Shown: piece by piece, positions 1 to 11,500 of the stretch
How positions within the stretch are numbered: the first letter of the stretch is position 1
Layout: each line of letters opens with the position of its first letter
Source of the DNA: Trogon surrucura
Taxonomy: Eukaryota > Chordata > Aves > Trogoniformes > Trogonidae
Reading direction: 5' to 3'
DNA length: 64,000 nt
NCBI GenBank assembly: GCA_020746105.1
Contig: CM036622.1
Location: 17,213,487-17,277,486 of the forward strand
Program-made: the position numbers and the translations under genes
The notes under the pieces: generated by a model
What the model saw: only the letters and a program-made list of their open reading frames with translations
Databases searched by the model: none
Told to the model about the DNA's origin: nothing

Positions 1-1225
1 TTGAAGAATACAAGATATGCACTGGACTGGAACTCAGGAGATGCAGGTCCAATTCTCAAGTTTGCTGATGATTTGGTGAATGATATTGGGCAACTTATTT
101 TTGGTTACTCTGTTTCTCTAAATATGAATTATCTATACTGTCTGTAAAGAATTCAGCCATACAGAAATTAGTCATGGCAGAACTAGCTCTTGTGACTTTT
201 CCCACAGTGGGAAACACAATGGACCCTGATCCCAGTAGCGGGTATCTATGTACTAATGCCATGCATTACTTAACACCTTAGATAATTAATCTTCTGTGCC
301 AGTTAATTGCCCTACATGTAAAACGCAACAGTCAGCACATCAGTTAGGCTGCAGCCAGGGAGGAAAAAAAAACAATCCCAATGAATATCAGGAAAGACCA
401 CTGATTTCCTGCTTTGATTTGCCTTTGTGGTTGCAGCTGTACATGCAAAAATTTGCTTTGAAGTTAACAGCACTAAAAGTACATTAAGACAAACACAGTA
501 AGAGTAATTAATTATACTCTATTTCTCAACAAAAATAATGCCATCAAGTATGAACACTGCCCACACAAATCCAGACAAAATATAAACAATGGTACTTCAA
601 AACACACTTGGAAAAAAGTCCAAATTATTTCTAAGGCATTCAATGCACTCCAGCAATTTAAAATCATAAGACATTTCTGCAAAAAAAAAAGATATTAAAA
701 TAGGTTACTTTAAGTGTAGATTGATTTTACACTATTTTAATGGAAAATTATTATGAGAATCGTATGCAATCTGAGTAAAACAAACATATCAACGTTGCAC
801 TTAAGTCTTTTTGGATAAAATATCAGAGCAATCAGTTCCATTGACAGCCATATATAGCACGGATTTACTTTATAATTCAGCAGATTTAACTCTACTGTGT
901 TCCCTTTCTCCATTCTACCAAAGCAAAATTAGCACTCTGATCTAGAAGAGGAACTGATTTTTAGCGGTAACATTGCAGGAAATTCATCATCTATGGTGAT
1001 TCATGATGGAAACCATAGCTACCTACTGGTGGTACCTTAAGAATCATTATGTCTTGACCCTTAACAGACCTTTGCTATCACTACTGTAACATTCTATAGA
1101 TGCAAATATAGCACCTGATGACTTTCTATATTATGTATATGTGAAAAGAGGATAGATCTTTAAAAAAATTTTTTATTATTTTTTACACTCCCCATCGGGC
1201 CCTTTTTCAATGCTTCATAATTCAG
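1..1225. other. AT-rich 3' flank of NEK10
   Basis: I see no gene here. Short frames lack splice or codon support. By mammalian synteny the next gene in this direction should be LRRC3B, but nothing in this stretch represents it. Confidence 0.5.
1172..1177 (-). terminator. Candidate NEK10 poly(A) signal
   Basis: TTTATT on the plus strand reads AATAAA on the minus strand. It is the first canonical hexamer downstream of the NEK10 stop that I could find, about 1.36 kb away. A weaker ATTAAA lies at 1807-1812. There is no transcript evidence, so either or neither may be used. Confidence 0.25.
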
Positions 1226-1400
1226 GATCATAGAATCATAGGATGGCCTAGGCTGGAAGGGACCTTAGAGATCATTTAATCCAACCTCCCTGTCATGGGC
1301 AGGGATGTCTCTCAACTAGATCAGGCAACACATGGGGACTGAACGGGGATCGAACCCACAACCTTGGTGTTGTCATCACCATGCTCTAACTGAGGATGTT
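1226..1400 (-). mobile_element. tRNA-Ile-like SINE with CR1 3' tail (TguSINE1-like), 5' degraded
   Basis: Read on the minus strand, 1400-1334 resembles the 3' two thirds of a tRNA-Ile. It starts CAGTTAGAGCATGGTGATG, continues ACACCAAGGTTGTGG and has the B-box GGTTCGATCC at 1356-1347 (minus). It then runs straight into a CR1 3' end (GGTTGGATTAAATGATCTC, CCTTCCAGCC) closing with the ATTCTATGAT octamers at 1226-1240. A pol III tRNA head plus a CR1 tail is the layout of the songbird SINE TguSINE1, mobilised by CR1 reverse transcriptase. The A-box side is damaged. Confidence 0.82.
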
Positions 1401-1444
1401 GGAGTAACACTTCTATTTATAGTTATAAATAAACTACTGTGGGG

Positions 1445-1470
1445 AAAACAAACAAACAAACAAACAAAAA
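1445..1470. repeat. (CAAA)n microsatellite
   Basis: About five copies of a 4-bp CAAA unit followed by an A-run, within the candidate 3' UTR of NEK10. Confidence 0.85.
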
Positions 1471-2533
1471 TACCCACAAACCTTTGCCAACCTATGAAGA
1501 GTACACAACATAACATCTGTATCAAATTACTTATGAGTAATCATGTAACGACCATAATGTTAATACTTTTCAACAGAAATAGAAATACATCACCAAGTGC
1601 ATTCTGGTTATTTTCAACAGCTATGATTGCCACACTATCAACTGTAGAGAAAAGCCTCTGCTCTTAATAAGTATTCCTTACTAAACTGTAGACAAAAAAT
1701 ACCTTCTCTGCTACAGAGAGAGTAACATTCAATACAGAGTGAATAAATACTGAAATTCTCAAAGTGCTTTTAAGTACTACAGTTTTGATTAACAGCAAAG
1801 CATGTATTTAATGTACTCAATCTGTTAAACACTAAATTAATGTATATATAAGGTGTATATAAATGTATATGCACACTTTATATACTCAGATCTATACAAT
1901 GTGTGCCTAAAGATAGACATATAATATATAGACATTTTGAAATAGCAGTAAAAACATCTGGTTTTAGAATAAAAACATTTTAGAAGCTATGCCAGTTGCA
2001 AGTAATTACTATTAACACGTCATACCAGCATTAGAATTTGCTACTATTCAAACGTAAGTAGAGAAATTCCTTCTAAATATTAAAATCGTACTGACAGTGT
2101 TTAAACTGCTCATAATTCTGGTACAGTGAACCTACATATCTTTTCTGTCAGTTCATATTACAAAGCTCTTTTTCTTCCCATAGAAAACATGTGATATAAA
2201 TAAGATAACAAACTTCAAAGTATCATTCCAGAAAATGTGACTGCAACAATTCTCTTAAAAAAAATCGTAAAAACAGAACATTTGTACTGCTGGGAATTCT
2301 GTATAAACCTGGAAGCATCTTTTGCAATGTTCCTTGTAAAGTGCTTACGCTGTAAACAAAGCTAAAGTATCATCCTGAAATATCACATGAGGTCTCTTGA
2401 AGCTGTCCACATTGGTATTCTGTCTGGATGCCATTTAATGAGGAAAGCTTGCCCCTTTGGTAATCAGACAGCCTCAGCTGAACTATAGACAGATAGACTT
2501 CATTAGGAACAATTCTGAACCCTTTGCTGAGAA
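1471..2533 (-). other. NEK10: Candidate NEK10 3' UTR
   Basis: The stretch below the stop codon is AT-rich and contains no recognisable repeat. The end of the transcript is not determined. An open frame overlapping the terminal exon (2370-2591, minus) is judged non-coding because it uses the wrong splice phase. Confidence 0.5.
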
Positions 2534-2591
2534 TTACAAGTTCTCTTCTTTGGTTGGATAGCTCTTTGTTCCCCTTGGATAGCAAAGACAC
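2534..2591 (-). CDS. NEK10: NEK10 terminal coding exon and stop codon
   Basis: The last exon follows a 10.7-kb intron and an excellent pyrimidine tract ending TCCCCTCAG. The AT left by the previous exon joins G to give Met, then [18 protein letters not shown] and TAA at 2534-2536. The YP.GTK..PTK pattern matches the end of mammalian NEK10, which fixes the frame. A different frame through the same exon stays open longer but would need another splice phase. The protein ends three or so residues beyond the mammalian one by my recollection. Confidence 0.87.
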
Positions 2592-5500
2592 CTGAGGGGA
2601 CAAAAAAAAAAATAAATCAGTAGTTAGTATGTGTTGGAAGACTTCTCCACTATTCAGAGTCACCAGGTATGGGATCATTCTTTTCACTAGCAGCAGAAAG
2701 CTGATGCACAAGCATAACGCAGAAGCCAAGGAACCTCAGAAAAATGTTTTCCTTCAGGATTTACAACAGTGTCTGATGCAGAAATCTCTGGGTGAAATTC
2801 TATCATTTATGCTACACATAGGGAATTAGTTTGTCTAGTGATCCTTCAACTCAAAATTTATGGACTAGTCTGCACTGCACACAAACAGAGCAGCGTGGTG
2901 CAAAGGTCTCCCACAGCGAATCAATGAGGCCTGAATGCAACATAATGTATTTCTGGGCCAGCTTTAACTTATGATGCTGATGTAACATCTCCAGAGACTT
3001 CAGCACTATTGAGAATTAGTTGAAAGTTTTTTAACATCACATCTTTCTCCTTTTCTACTTCCTCATTAGCCTGCCAGATAACTGGCACAGAAAGTGATGG
3101 AGCTGAGTCTGTCGGCTCTATATAGGTGAAAACTGACTGATAATCAAGTTGTATTATATTGTTATAATTATTCTCTGAAAATACGATGTAAAGATTTCTC
3201 ATAATCAGTGCTGTAAGAAAGAAGCACAAGTGTTTCTTTTTTGTCTCAAAACTCCACCAGTCTCTATTCCAAGAGAAAGACTTCTTCTGAATTTTTCCTT
3301 GACTATTTATATACAATATGTTTAAACTAGATATCCAAAGCTCTGTCAAATATTCCTCTATACACATGGTCTCTCAGGAAGTACTGAAAGATATAAAAGT
3401 ACTCCAGTAATAAGGAAAGGGAAAATATTTTATAGTTCTGCACACACACTCCAACACATGTAGATAGAAATCCCTACGTTGAAACATTGTTATTGAAGTT
3501 GTAAAGTCAAGTGCATGTATGAAAAAAACCAAATAGGATAAGGCTGACAGCAAACTCTCATTCAGTCCCCTATGTGGATAGTATGATCCTTAATGGGGCA
3601 CTGCACCTGGGGCACTGTACCTGTGCAAAGAGTAGACCAGGTTGCTCAAAACCCCATCCAACATGACATTGAACACTTCCAGTGATAGGGCATCCACAAC
3701 TTCACTACGCAACCCGTTCCAGTGTCTCACCATTCCCATCATAAAAAACTTCATCCTTATGTCAAATCTAAACCTACCCTCCTTAAGTTTAAAAATGTTA
3801 CCCCTTGTGCTGTCACCACAGGTCCTGGTAAAAAAAAAAAAAAAAATCTCCATCTTTCTTACAAGCCCCCTTTAAGTATTGAAAGGCTGCAGTGAGGTCT
3901 CCCTGGAGCCTCTTCTTCAGGCTGAACAACACCAACTCTCTCAGCCTTTCTTTATAACAGAGATGTTCCAGTTGTCTTCTGATCATTTTTCCTGTCTGTC
4001 CTCTGGACTCACTCTAACAGGTCCATGCCTTTCTTGTAGTTTCTGGGACCCCAGAGCTGAATGCAGTGCTCTAGGCAAGGTCTCACAAAAGAGGAGTAAA
4101 GGGGGATAATCACCTTCCTTGACTTACTGGCCATGCTTCTGTTTATGCAACCCAGGATACAATTGGCTTTCTGTGCTGAAAGCATTGGCCTTGACCTTGG
4201 ACATTGCTGGCTAGTGTCCAGTTTTTCACTGCCCACTATCACCTAGTCCTTCTCTGTAGGACTGATTTCAATCCCTTCACCCCTTCAGGGAATGCCTTGA
4301 CTCAGGTGCAGGACCTTGCTGAACTTCGTGGTGTTCGCATGGTCCCAGTCCTCAAGCCTGTCAAGATGGCATCCTTTCCCTCAAGAGAATCAATGGCATC
4401 ACTCATTTGGCATCATCTAATCTTGTTGAGAGTATGCTCAATCCCACTGCCTATGTCACTGATGAAGATATTGAATAGTGTTGTTCCCAGCACAGACCTA
4501 TGAGGGACACCACTCGTTACTGGCTTGGACGTTGAGCCGGTTAATGTAACTCTTGGATGTGGCCACCCACACAATTTCTTATCCACCTAATAATCCTTCC
4601 ATCAAACACATATCCCTTCAATTTAGAGGTAAGAATGTTATCAGGACTGTATTTTACAGAAGTCCAGGTAGATGACATCCTTAGTACTTCCTTTGTCCAC
4701 TGATACAGTTACTCGATCATAGAAGGCCACTAGGTTAGTCAGGCATTATTTGTCCTTGGTAAAGCAATATTGGCTGTAGTCACATAACTAAAATATTTAC
4801 CATGATTCATATTAAGAGTACTTTCTATGTCTTTCTTGAAACACAACCTCTGCAATATAGTTAAGAATATTTAACATAAAGCTTTGTGTATGTTATTTCC
4901 TAATTTTTACATCATAAACTAACACTTCTCCAGGAATTTCATTCTGAGATATCACCAGCTCAGTTCATTGAAACCATTACCTGCACTGCATAGACTCTGC
5001 TATTTAAGGTAGCCAGTACAGGTAGCTATCCTTCTGTGAGGACGAGCACCAGATGATACTGACATAGAGACACAATATAAAAAAAAATAGTGTGCACTCA
5101 AGTGCTCCAGCTGCCAGAGGACCCTCTTCTATCTGAGTTTTTCAGCTTGATTCCTGTTCTGTCTATCCCTTCTCCATCTGCCCTTACTGTAAACCATTCT
5201 CTTCACCTGGTCAGTCCCAGCTACAGCTTGTCCTTCCTTCTCACAGCAGTCTCCTTTCAGAGATTCCTACATTCTGTCTTCTGCTGTTGTTGGCTCTGTA
5301 TTAGACATATGTTAACTACTGCTCACTTCTAACCTCGATCTCACCAGTTGCTACTTACCAGTTCTTTGCCCAGGCATTACCTTAAGATGATTAGACAGAG
5401 TCACTTTCTGTTCTGATGTCTAGATTTGATCTGACAATATTTCAGTGCTTTATTAAGGCTACTGCTAAGTATACACCTACTGTGATTTTTCAAAACTATA

Positions 5501-8500
5501 ACTTGGTTATATTGGCATGGCTTTCTAAGAGAAGGGTGAAAGTCGTATCTGTGACAAAAAAAGTTACTTTCTCGGCCAAATTTGAAACCGTTGCTCTACA
5601 CACAAGTCAATGACGAAAACATCAGTAGTTTTTTTGTTTGGTTTTTTTTTAATATGGACAAGCAATGTAGAGTAAACCTTAATATTTTAAATGCCTTCAT
5701 CCAGTCTTGTAAAGGCTAAAATCGTTCAGCTCCTTCCATGGTACTGATCTCTAGAGCTACAGGACTTCATGGAAACATGGAAAACTCAGGAGATCAAGGT
5801 GTTTTACAGAAACAAAATCCTGGTAAGACAAACAGTTATTGCTTCTTTTTATGTAATTTTCAGTTGATTGGTCTTATGTAAAAGGTTTAAAATTAACTTT
5901 CAAAATTGGGGCTGATAATTTAATAAGGCCTAAGAGTTACCTTTCTGGAGCACCATGTCAGAAACATGAAGATCTGACTTTCCCTTATCAGTGACCAGAA
6001 GTTCTGCTAGCCAGAAGGCAAGGGACACAACTACGGTATTTAGAGGAACACTGTGGCTTTTAGTACTATACTGACATCTTAAAATAGCATTTGTTCTATA
6101 TTGTGCCACTATATCAAAACAGCTACCTACATAACAATGTGCAGTTCCTCCCCTAGCCACAGTCATGAAGGGTATTTTGAGAGTTAAAAATAATTTGTCT
6201 TTATATGGCTCTGATTTCTGAACACTGAGGCAAATCTTGTCTTCCATTTCCTTGAAAACTTTCACTTAGTCTAGGAGTTCCCAAAAGTCCTTCACATAGC
6301 ATCTTGTTGTGACATAGAAAGTTATTGCATTCTCAGCTAAACTGAACCAGCTGGACCATTAAAGACCTTAAAGCCTCAAACAAACAAACAAAAAAAAGAC
6401 TTACTGACCAAAGCGGGGAAAGTGTTTTGTTATGGCATTCTAATAGCAGAAAAAACTAAATCTTTTATATGTGTCATTAGATGATTGGTCACCCCTGAAG
6501 TGACCAGAACATTCCTGCAATTCTTTAAAAATCCATTTAGTGGTTTTTCACACCTGGCCATCTGATTCCGACATGCCCAGCTGCTAATACCCTAGGATCC
6601 GAAGCATAAATTTTCCCTAGTTTATAAGTACTTATTTCCCTGGAGCTCCACTGTCCCATTAACAGGAAGCCTGGCACATATCTGAGCATAGCCAATACTG
6701 GTGTATCTGTAACAACTTGGTAAAAATTATGTTTAGAGCAATAATGAAAAGGTGCAGTGTGACTACCACCATGTCCAGTGGTGAACTCTTTCCAGCAAGT
6801 GTCTTAATTCACCTCTTGGCCAAATGTTTCATTGTCATTTGATCACATTAGTTTCATCAGTGTGACAAGAAGTAGTCACTGCCTTAACCCTAAGAGTTAG
6901 ATGAAACTGAAGCTGTATCAATCACTACCCCATGTTTTCATGTTGCTTTTCCTTTTTCTAATTTCTGTAGACTCTATGACTTGGGAAAGGCAGGCTGACA
7001 CTGTCTCATAGCAGAAGGAGAGCTCAAAAGATGCAGTGACTGCTGGTCTGTGGGAATAGAGTGGCATTCTTACAGTGGCGCACAGACCCTCGGCTGAGAG
7101 TCAACCAAACTGCAGGTGGGCAGGTCAAAGACTTTTGCAGCCACAGATGTTTAGAATTAAAAAAAAAAAAAAAAAGTACTACTGAGGTTTGATACACTTT
7201 TTTACCTCCTTGGGAAAAATACAATTCAATATAAGGCTGGCATGACTGGTAAACATTGTGGCCAAAAAAATCTTTTGTATGTGTGAGACGTAAGAAATGA
7301 GAATCAACAAGGACCACCATTTGGACAAAGAAAACAATTAACAGAAAATGCCAGGCAACTTTAGCAGGAAGTGGTGCCAGAATGGAATAAAAAGTAGCAG
7401 CATGTCTTAAATCACCTAGATATCATTATGTGAAAAAAAACAGCTTTAGGTTCCAGGAGTGTTGGAGCTATGTACTTTCATCTACTCACTAGTTTGGTAT
7501 GTTCTGGATCATTAAAAAAGCATTAACTAAGCTAAATACAAATTTGAATTTGTTCCTCAGGTAATACAATTAAAGAGGTGCATTAAGGCTAAAGAATATA
7601 TAGATACCATGGTAAGAATTTGCAGTTAGAGAAAGCTCCATTAATGCATTTCTGTTTTGAATTACGTACTTGTGGACCATAGACCTAATACAAATGAGGG
7701 CTGCCTCAAACAGGCAAAATTCAGAATTTGCTGTTATTCCAGAACTATATTATCGTTCTGTGAATAATACTTTGGGCTATTCTTTGAGTAGTTAAAAATG
7801 TATAGCTATCATTAGACCCAGATTTGAGAGTTTTCCTCTTCATGAACTTGCTTTCTAACTACACAAATGGTTGCTTCTGTAATTCTAAAACAATAGAAAA
7901 GATTGCATTGAACAAAGTTAGGAAAATTGTTATATCAATAAATGTATTTGATTATGAAGACTTCTCTTCTATTCTTACTTGCACTGCAACCATTTTCTTC
8001 CTATGAAACTAATATTGAAACAACCTTTTTCTTATAAACAGACCTCTGATCATATGAGCTCATATTGGGGTAGGCTGGGATAGCATTAAATTTCTTCATA
8101 GTAGTTTGTTTCAGATTTGTGATGAAAACAGTGCTGGTAACACAGCAGTGATTTAGTTATTGCTGAACAATGTTTATACAGCATCAAGGCCTTTTTTGTG
8201 TCTCACTCCATTGGCAAGGAGGCTGGGGGTGCACAAGAAGTTGGGTGGGGACACAGCTGGGACAGCTGACCCCAGCTGACCAAAGGGATATCCGAGACCA
8301 TATGGTGTCAGGCTTACCAATAAAATCTGGGGGAAGTAAAAAGGACATGGGCAGGAGAGGGAGGCAGGATATTTGGAGTGATGGTGCTTGTCTTTGCAAG
8401 TAACCATTAGGTGCGACGAAGGCCTGCTTTCCTGAAGATGGCTAAGCATCTTCCTGCTGATGGGAAGCAGAGAATTGATTCCTTATTTTGCTTTGCTTGC

Positions 8501-11500
8501 ATGTGCAGCTTTTGCTTTACCTGTTAAACCGTCTATCTCAAGGCACGAGCTTTCCCACTTTTGCCCTTCCAATTCTCTCCCCTATCCCACTGCAGCAGAG
8601 TGAACGAGTGGCTGTGTGGTGCTGAGCTGCCAGCTGGGGCTAAACCATGACAGAGATACAGCACTCAGCTGAACACAACTCCTGTCTCTGATCATTGCCA
8701 TTTTTGTTTATTTATAACAAATCTTTCCTCATATAACTGAGTTTCTGCTTGGATTAAGTTTCTTAATGCAATTTATTAAAAATAGATTTCTGCATCAATT
8801 TGGATATTACATGTCTACCTCAATACAAAAATCATGATGAAAGTTTGAAACCAGTATTCATTGTCCTATTCATAATAGGCTCACAAAAAAGGAGCTTGCT
8901 TCTTGTGCAGTACAATATTAAATCAGAGGGAGAAAAAAAGAAAGAGTGGCACAGTAGATGTGAACAGAATAATTCTGAAATCACAAGAGAGTTTTTTTAT
9001 GCATGTTTACCATATTTCTGTATAAATAAGTAATACAATTGGAGTGCTGAGTAATTTCAGGAGATTAGTGATAAATGGGAACAAGTTGATTATTCAAGAT
9101 AAAGCTGAGGGTCATTATCCTCAGCTGGTCATTAATCCCCATGAAATGACTGGTATTGAGATAGTAATTACTATTATAAAAAATGGGGGGAAAAAAGGCA
9201 TGACATTTTTCTTATGAAGCTGTCTCAGCTTCTAAAGAATTCATGTTTCTCTCATCACCCAATCATTTTTAACCATTTCTACAGTTTATTCATCCTACTA
9301 CAATTTTCCTATCATTGTCTCATTTAAGGTTTGGTTTCTCATCATATATTCCTGAAATTTGTGGGGGCACATAGCTACTGTGGAATTCTTTGTTCCAAAA
9401 CAGAATTCATTGTGTAGCTTTACAACATATGGGACTGATACCGTCAAATCAACTTAGTCAGAAATCATGAAGAAATTTGGCCCTAAAGTGAAGAAACATC
9501 CTTAAAAATTTGCAACTTCACAAATTAAGTTTGTGGTGTTCTGATGTGCCTTCTAAGGACTTCTGAGCCTTTGGAGATCTTTTTCTTCACATTTCTATTA
9601 GAGGAGCTAAAAATCTATTACGGGCAGAAGGGAAGGTAATTTGTTTCCTTTCCACTGTGAAAGACCCACACATGCTGGATTATTACAACTGAAAAATTCA
9701 AACTAAACAGAGCTTTTAAAATAAGAAAATTAAAAAATAGGCGTATTGTCCTATATGTTGCTAAAGCAAACAAAATACAAATATTCATTACTCCTTATAC
9801 TTTTTACTAAAGCTTTTCTGTGAACACTTCTTTTAGGGGATCCCAGGAAAGCTCCAGGATGTACTGAGTTTCTGCTGGAAATTTTGCAGTTGTTTCTGAA
9901 ATGTTTCACTGTGTATAAAAGAGAGGAAGTATAGCAAGGCTCAAAACAGTTTCAGGCAAGAATGGTTGATAGGATATTGCTGTGAGGGCTGCAGACCAAA
10001 TTCTGTGTGGTGGAATAAAGCCAGATAATGGAGGACGCTGATAAGTGGCTTGCAGTGCAGCGTGTGAGACTGATTTGTCCTTCTAGCTTGCTTAAGCTGT
10101 TTGAAGAGTTTGAGGCGAAACCTAATGATATATGTCTGCTAGCCAAATGAATCATTCAGTACTGGACAGCTATCAAAACTGGACTGTTTGGCTATTTGGA
10201 GAGAGTGTGAGAAGCAGAAAAAAAAATAAATTGCTTCAGTTCTGAAAGCTCTAAATGGCATTGAGCTGAGCATACTTCAGAAAACATGGCAAGTCTTCCA
10301 GAAATAGAGACATGTTTTTGACAGCCAAGGCCAAAGCATGGTCTGTCAACTTTCCCAAAAAGAAGGAAAAAATCATAAGTTATTTAGGAGTGGAACCTTG
10401 TCTGAAAAAGAGGAAATGTACAGGCAACAGGGAAACCAAATATAAGCATGCAGTAGCTAACAGAATTCAAAAGCACAGTGAAAATCAAATTGCTGGTGAG
10501 AGACCAACAACTGGGTTGCAGTGTGGCTATTTTGTATCTGCCAGGTAGACCCAGGACAGGCTATACCGACACAAACACAGCGGAGTGGGTCAAAGTCTAC
10601 AACAATAACTACATATTAACAATTCTAAGCAAGAGGAAATAAAAGAACTCAAATATAGGCAATTTCTAAACTTCTAAGGAGATTCATACCTGTAAGGAGA
10701 TTTCACTCTATTCCTTTCACCCATTCCAAAATCAATTTTGCCTTTGCTATAAGTCCCACGAACAAGGAACAAATTGTCACTGACTGTGGGTAACACATTA
10801 TCAGTGCTACTGAAGAAGGTGCATAACTCAAGAGAAATACAATGTGATTTCCAATTTTACTGTGCTTCTAGGAAAACCAAATACATAGTGCATCTACCAA
10901 TGTGAAGAATGATGCTGAGCCAGTGGGTACTGGCCTTCTCCACACTTAATATATGTGTGGAAACACATTGCTTTCTCTTTTCCCCCCATTTCCTTCTGCA
11001 GGATAAACACAGCATAGAGAAGAACACCTTATACTACACTGTCATCCCATGTGGCTATAAAGAATATTCTGTCTCCTTTAAAATAATATTTCAAAAAATG
11101 TAGAAAAATAACTTAAGATTCTACAGAACAACCACTCTCTAGTGAATTCCAGCAAGTAGAAAAATAAGTAGTGCAGAATAAATCAGGAAAAGCAGAATGT
11201 TAATAATTTTACTGCTGTGAGAATCATAGAATTCATAGAATCACAGAATTTTCAGGGTTGGAAGGGACCTTAAAGATCATCTAGTTCCAACCCGCCTGCC
11301 ATGGGCAGGGACATCTCCCACTAGATCAGAGCCCCATCCAGCCTGGCCTTAAAAACTTCTGGGGATGGGGATTCCACCACTTCTCTGGGCAACCTGTTCC
11401 AGTGTCTCACCATCCTCATGGTGAAGAACTTCTTCCTAACGTCCAATCTGAATTGACTCATCTCTAGTTTTAATCCATTTCCTCTAGTCCTATCACTACC

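Noticed and set aside
1334-1400. A functional tRNA-Ile gene
   Set aside because: The 5' third is degraded, the acceptor end mismatches, and the sequence continues directly into a CR1 tail, so it is a SINE head.
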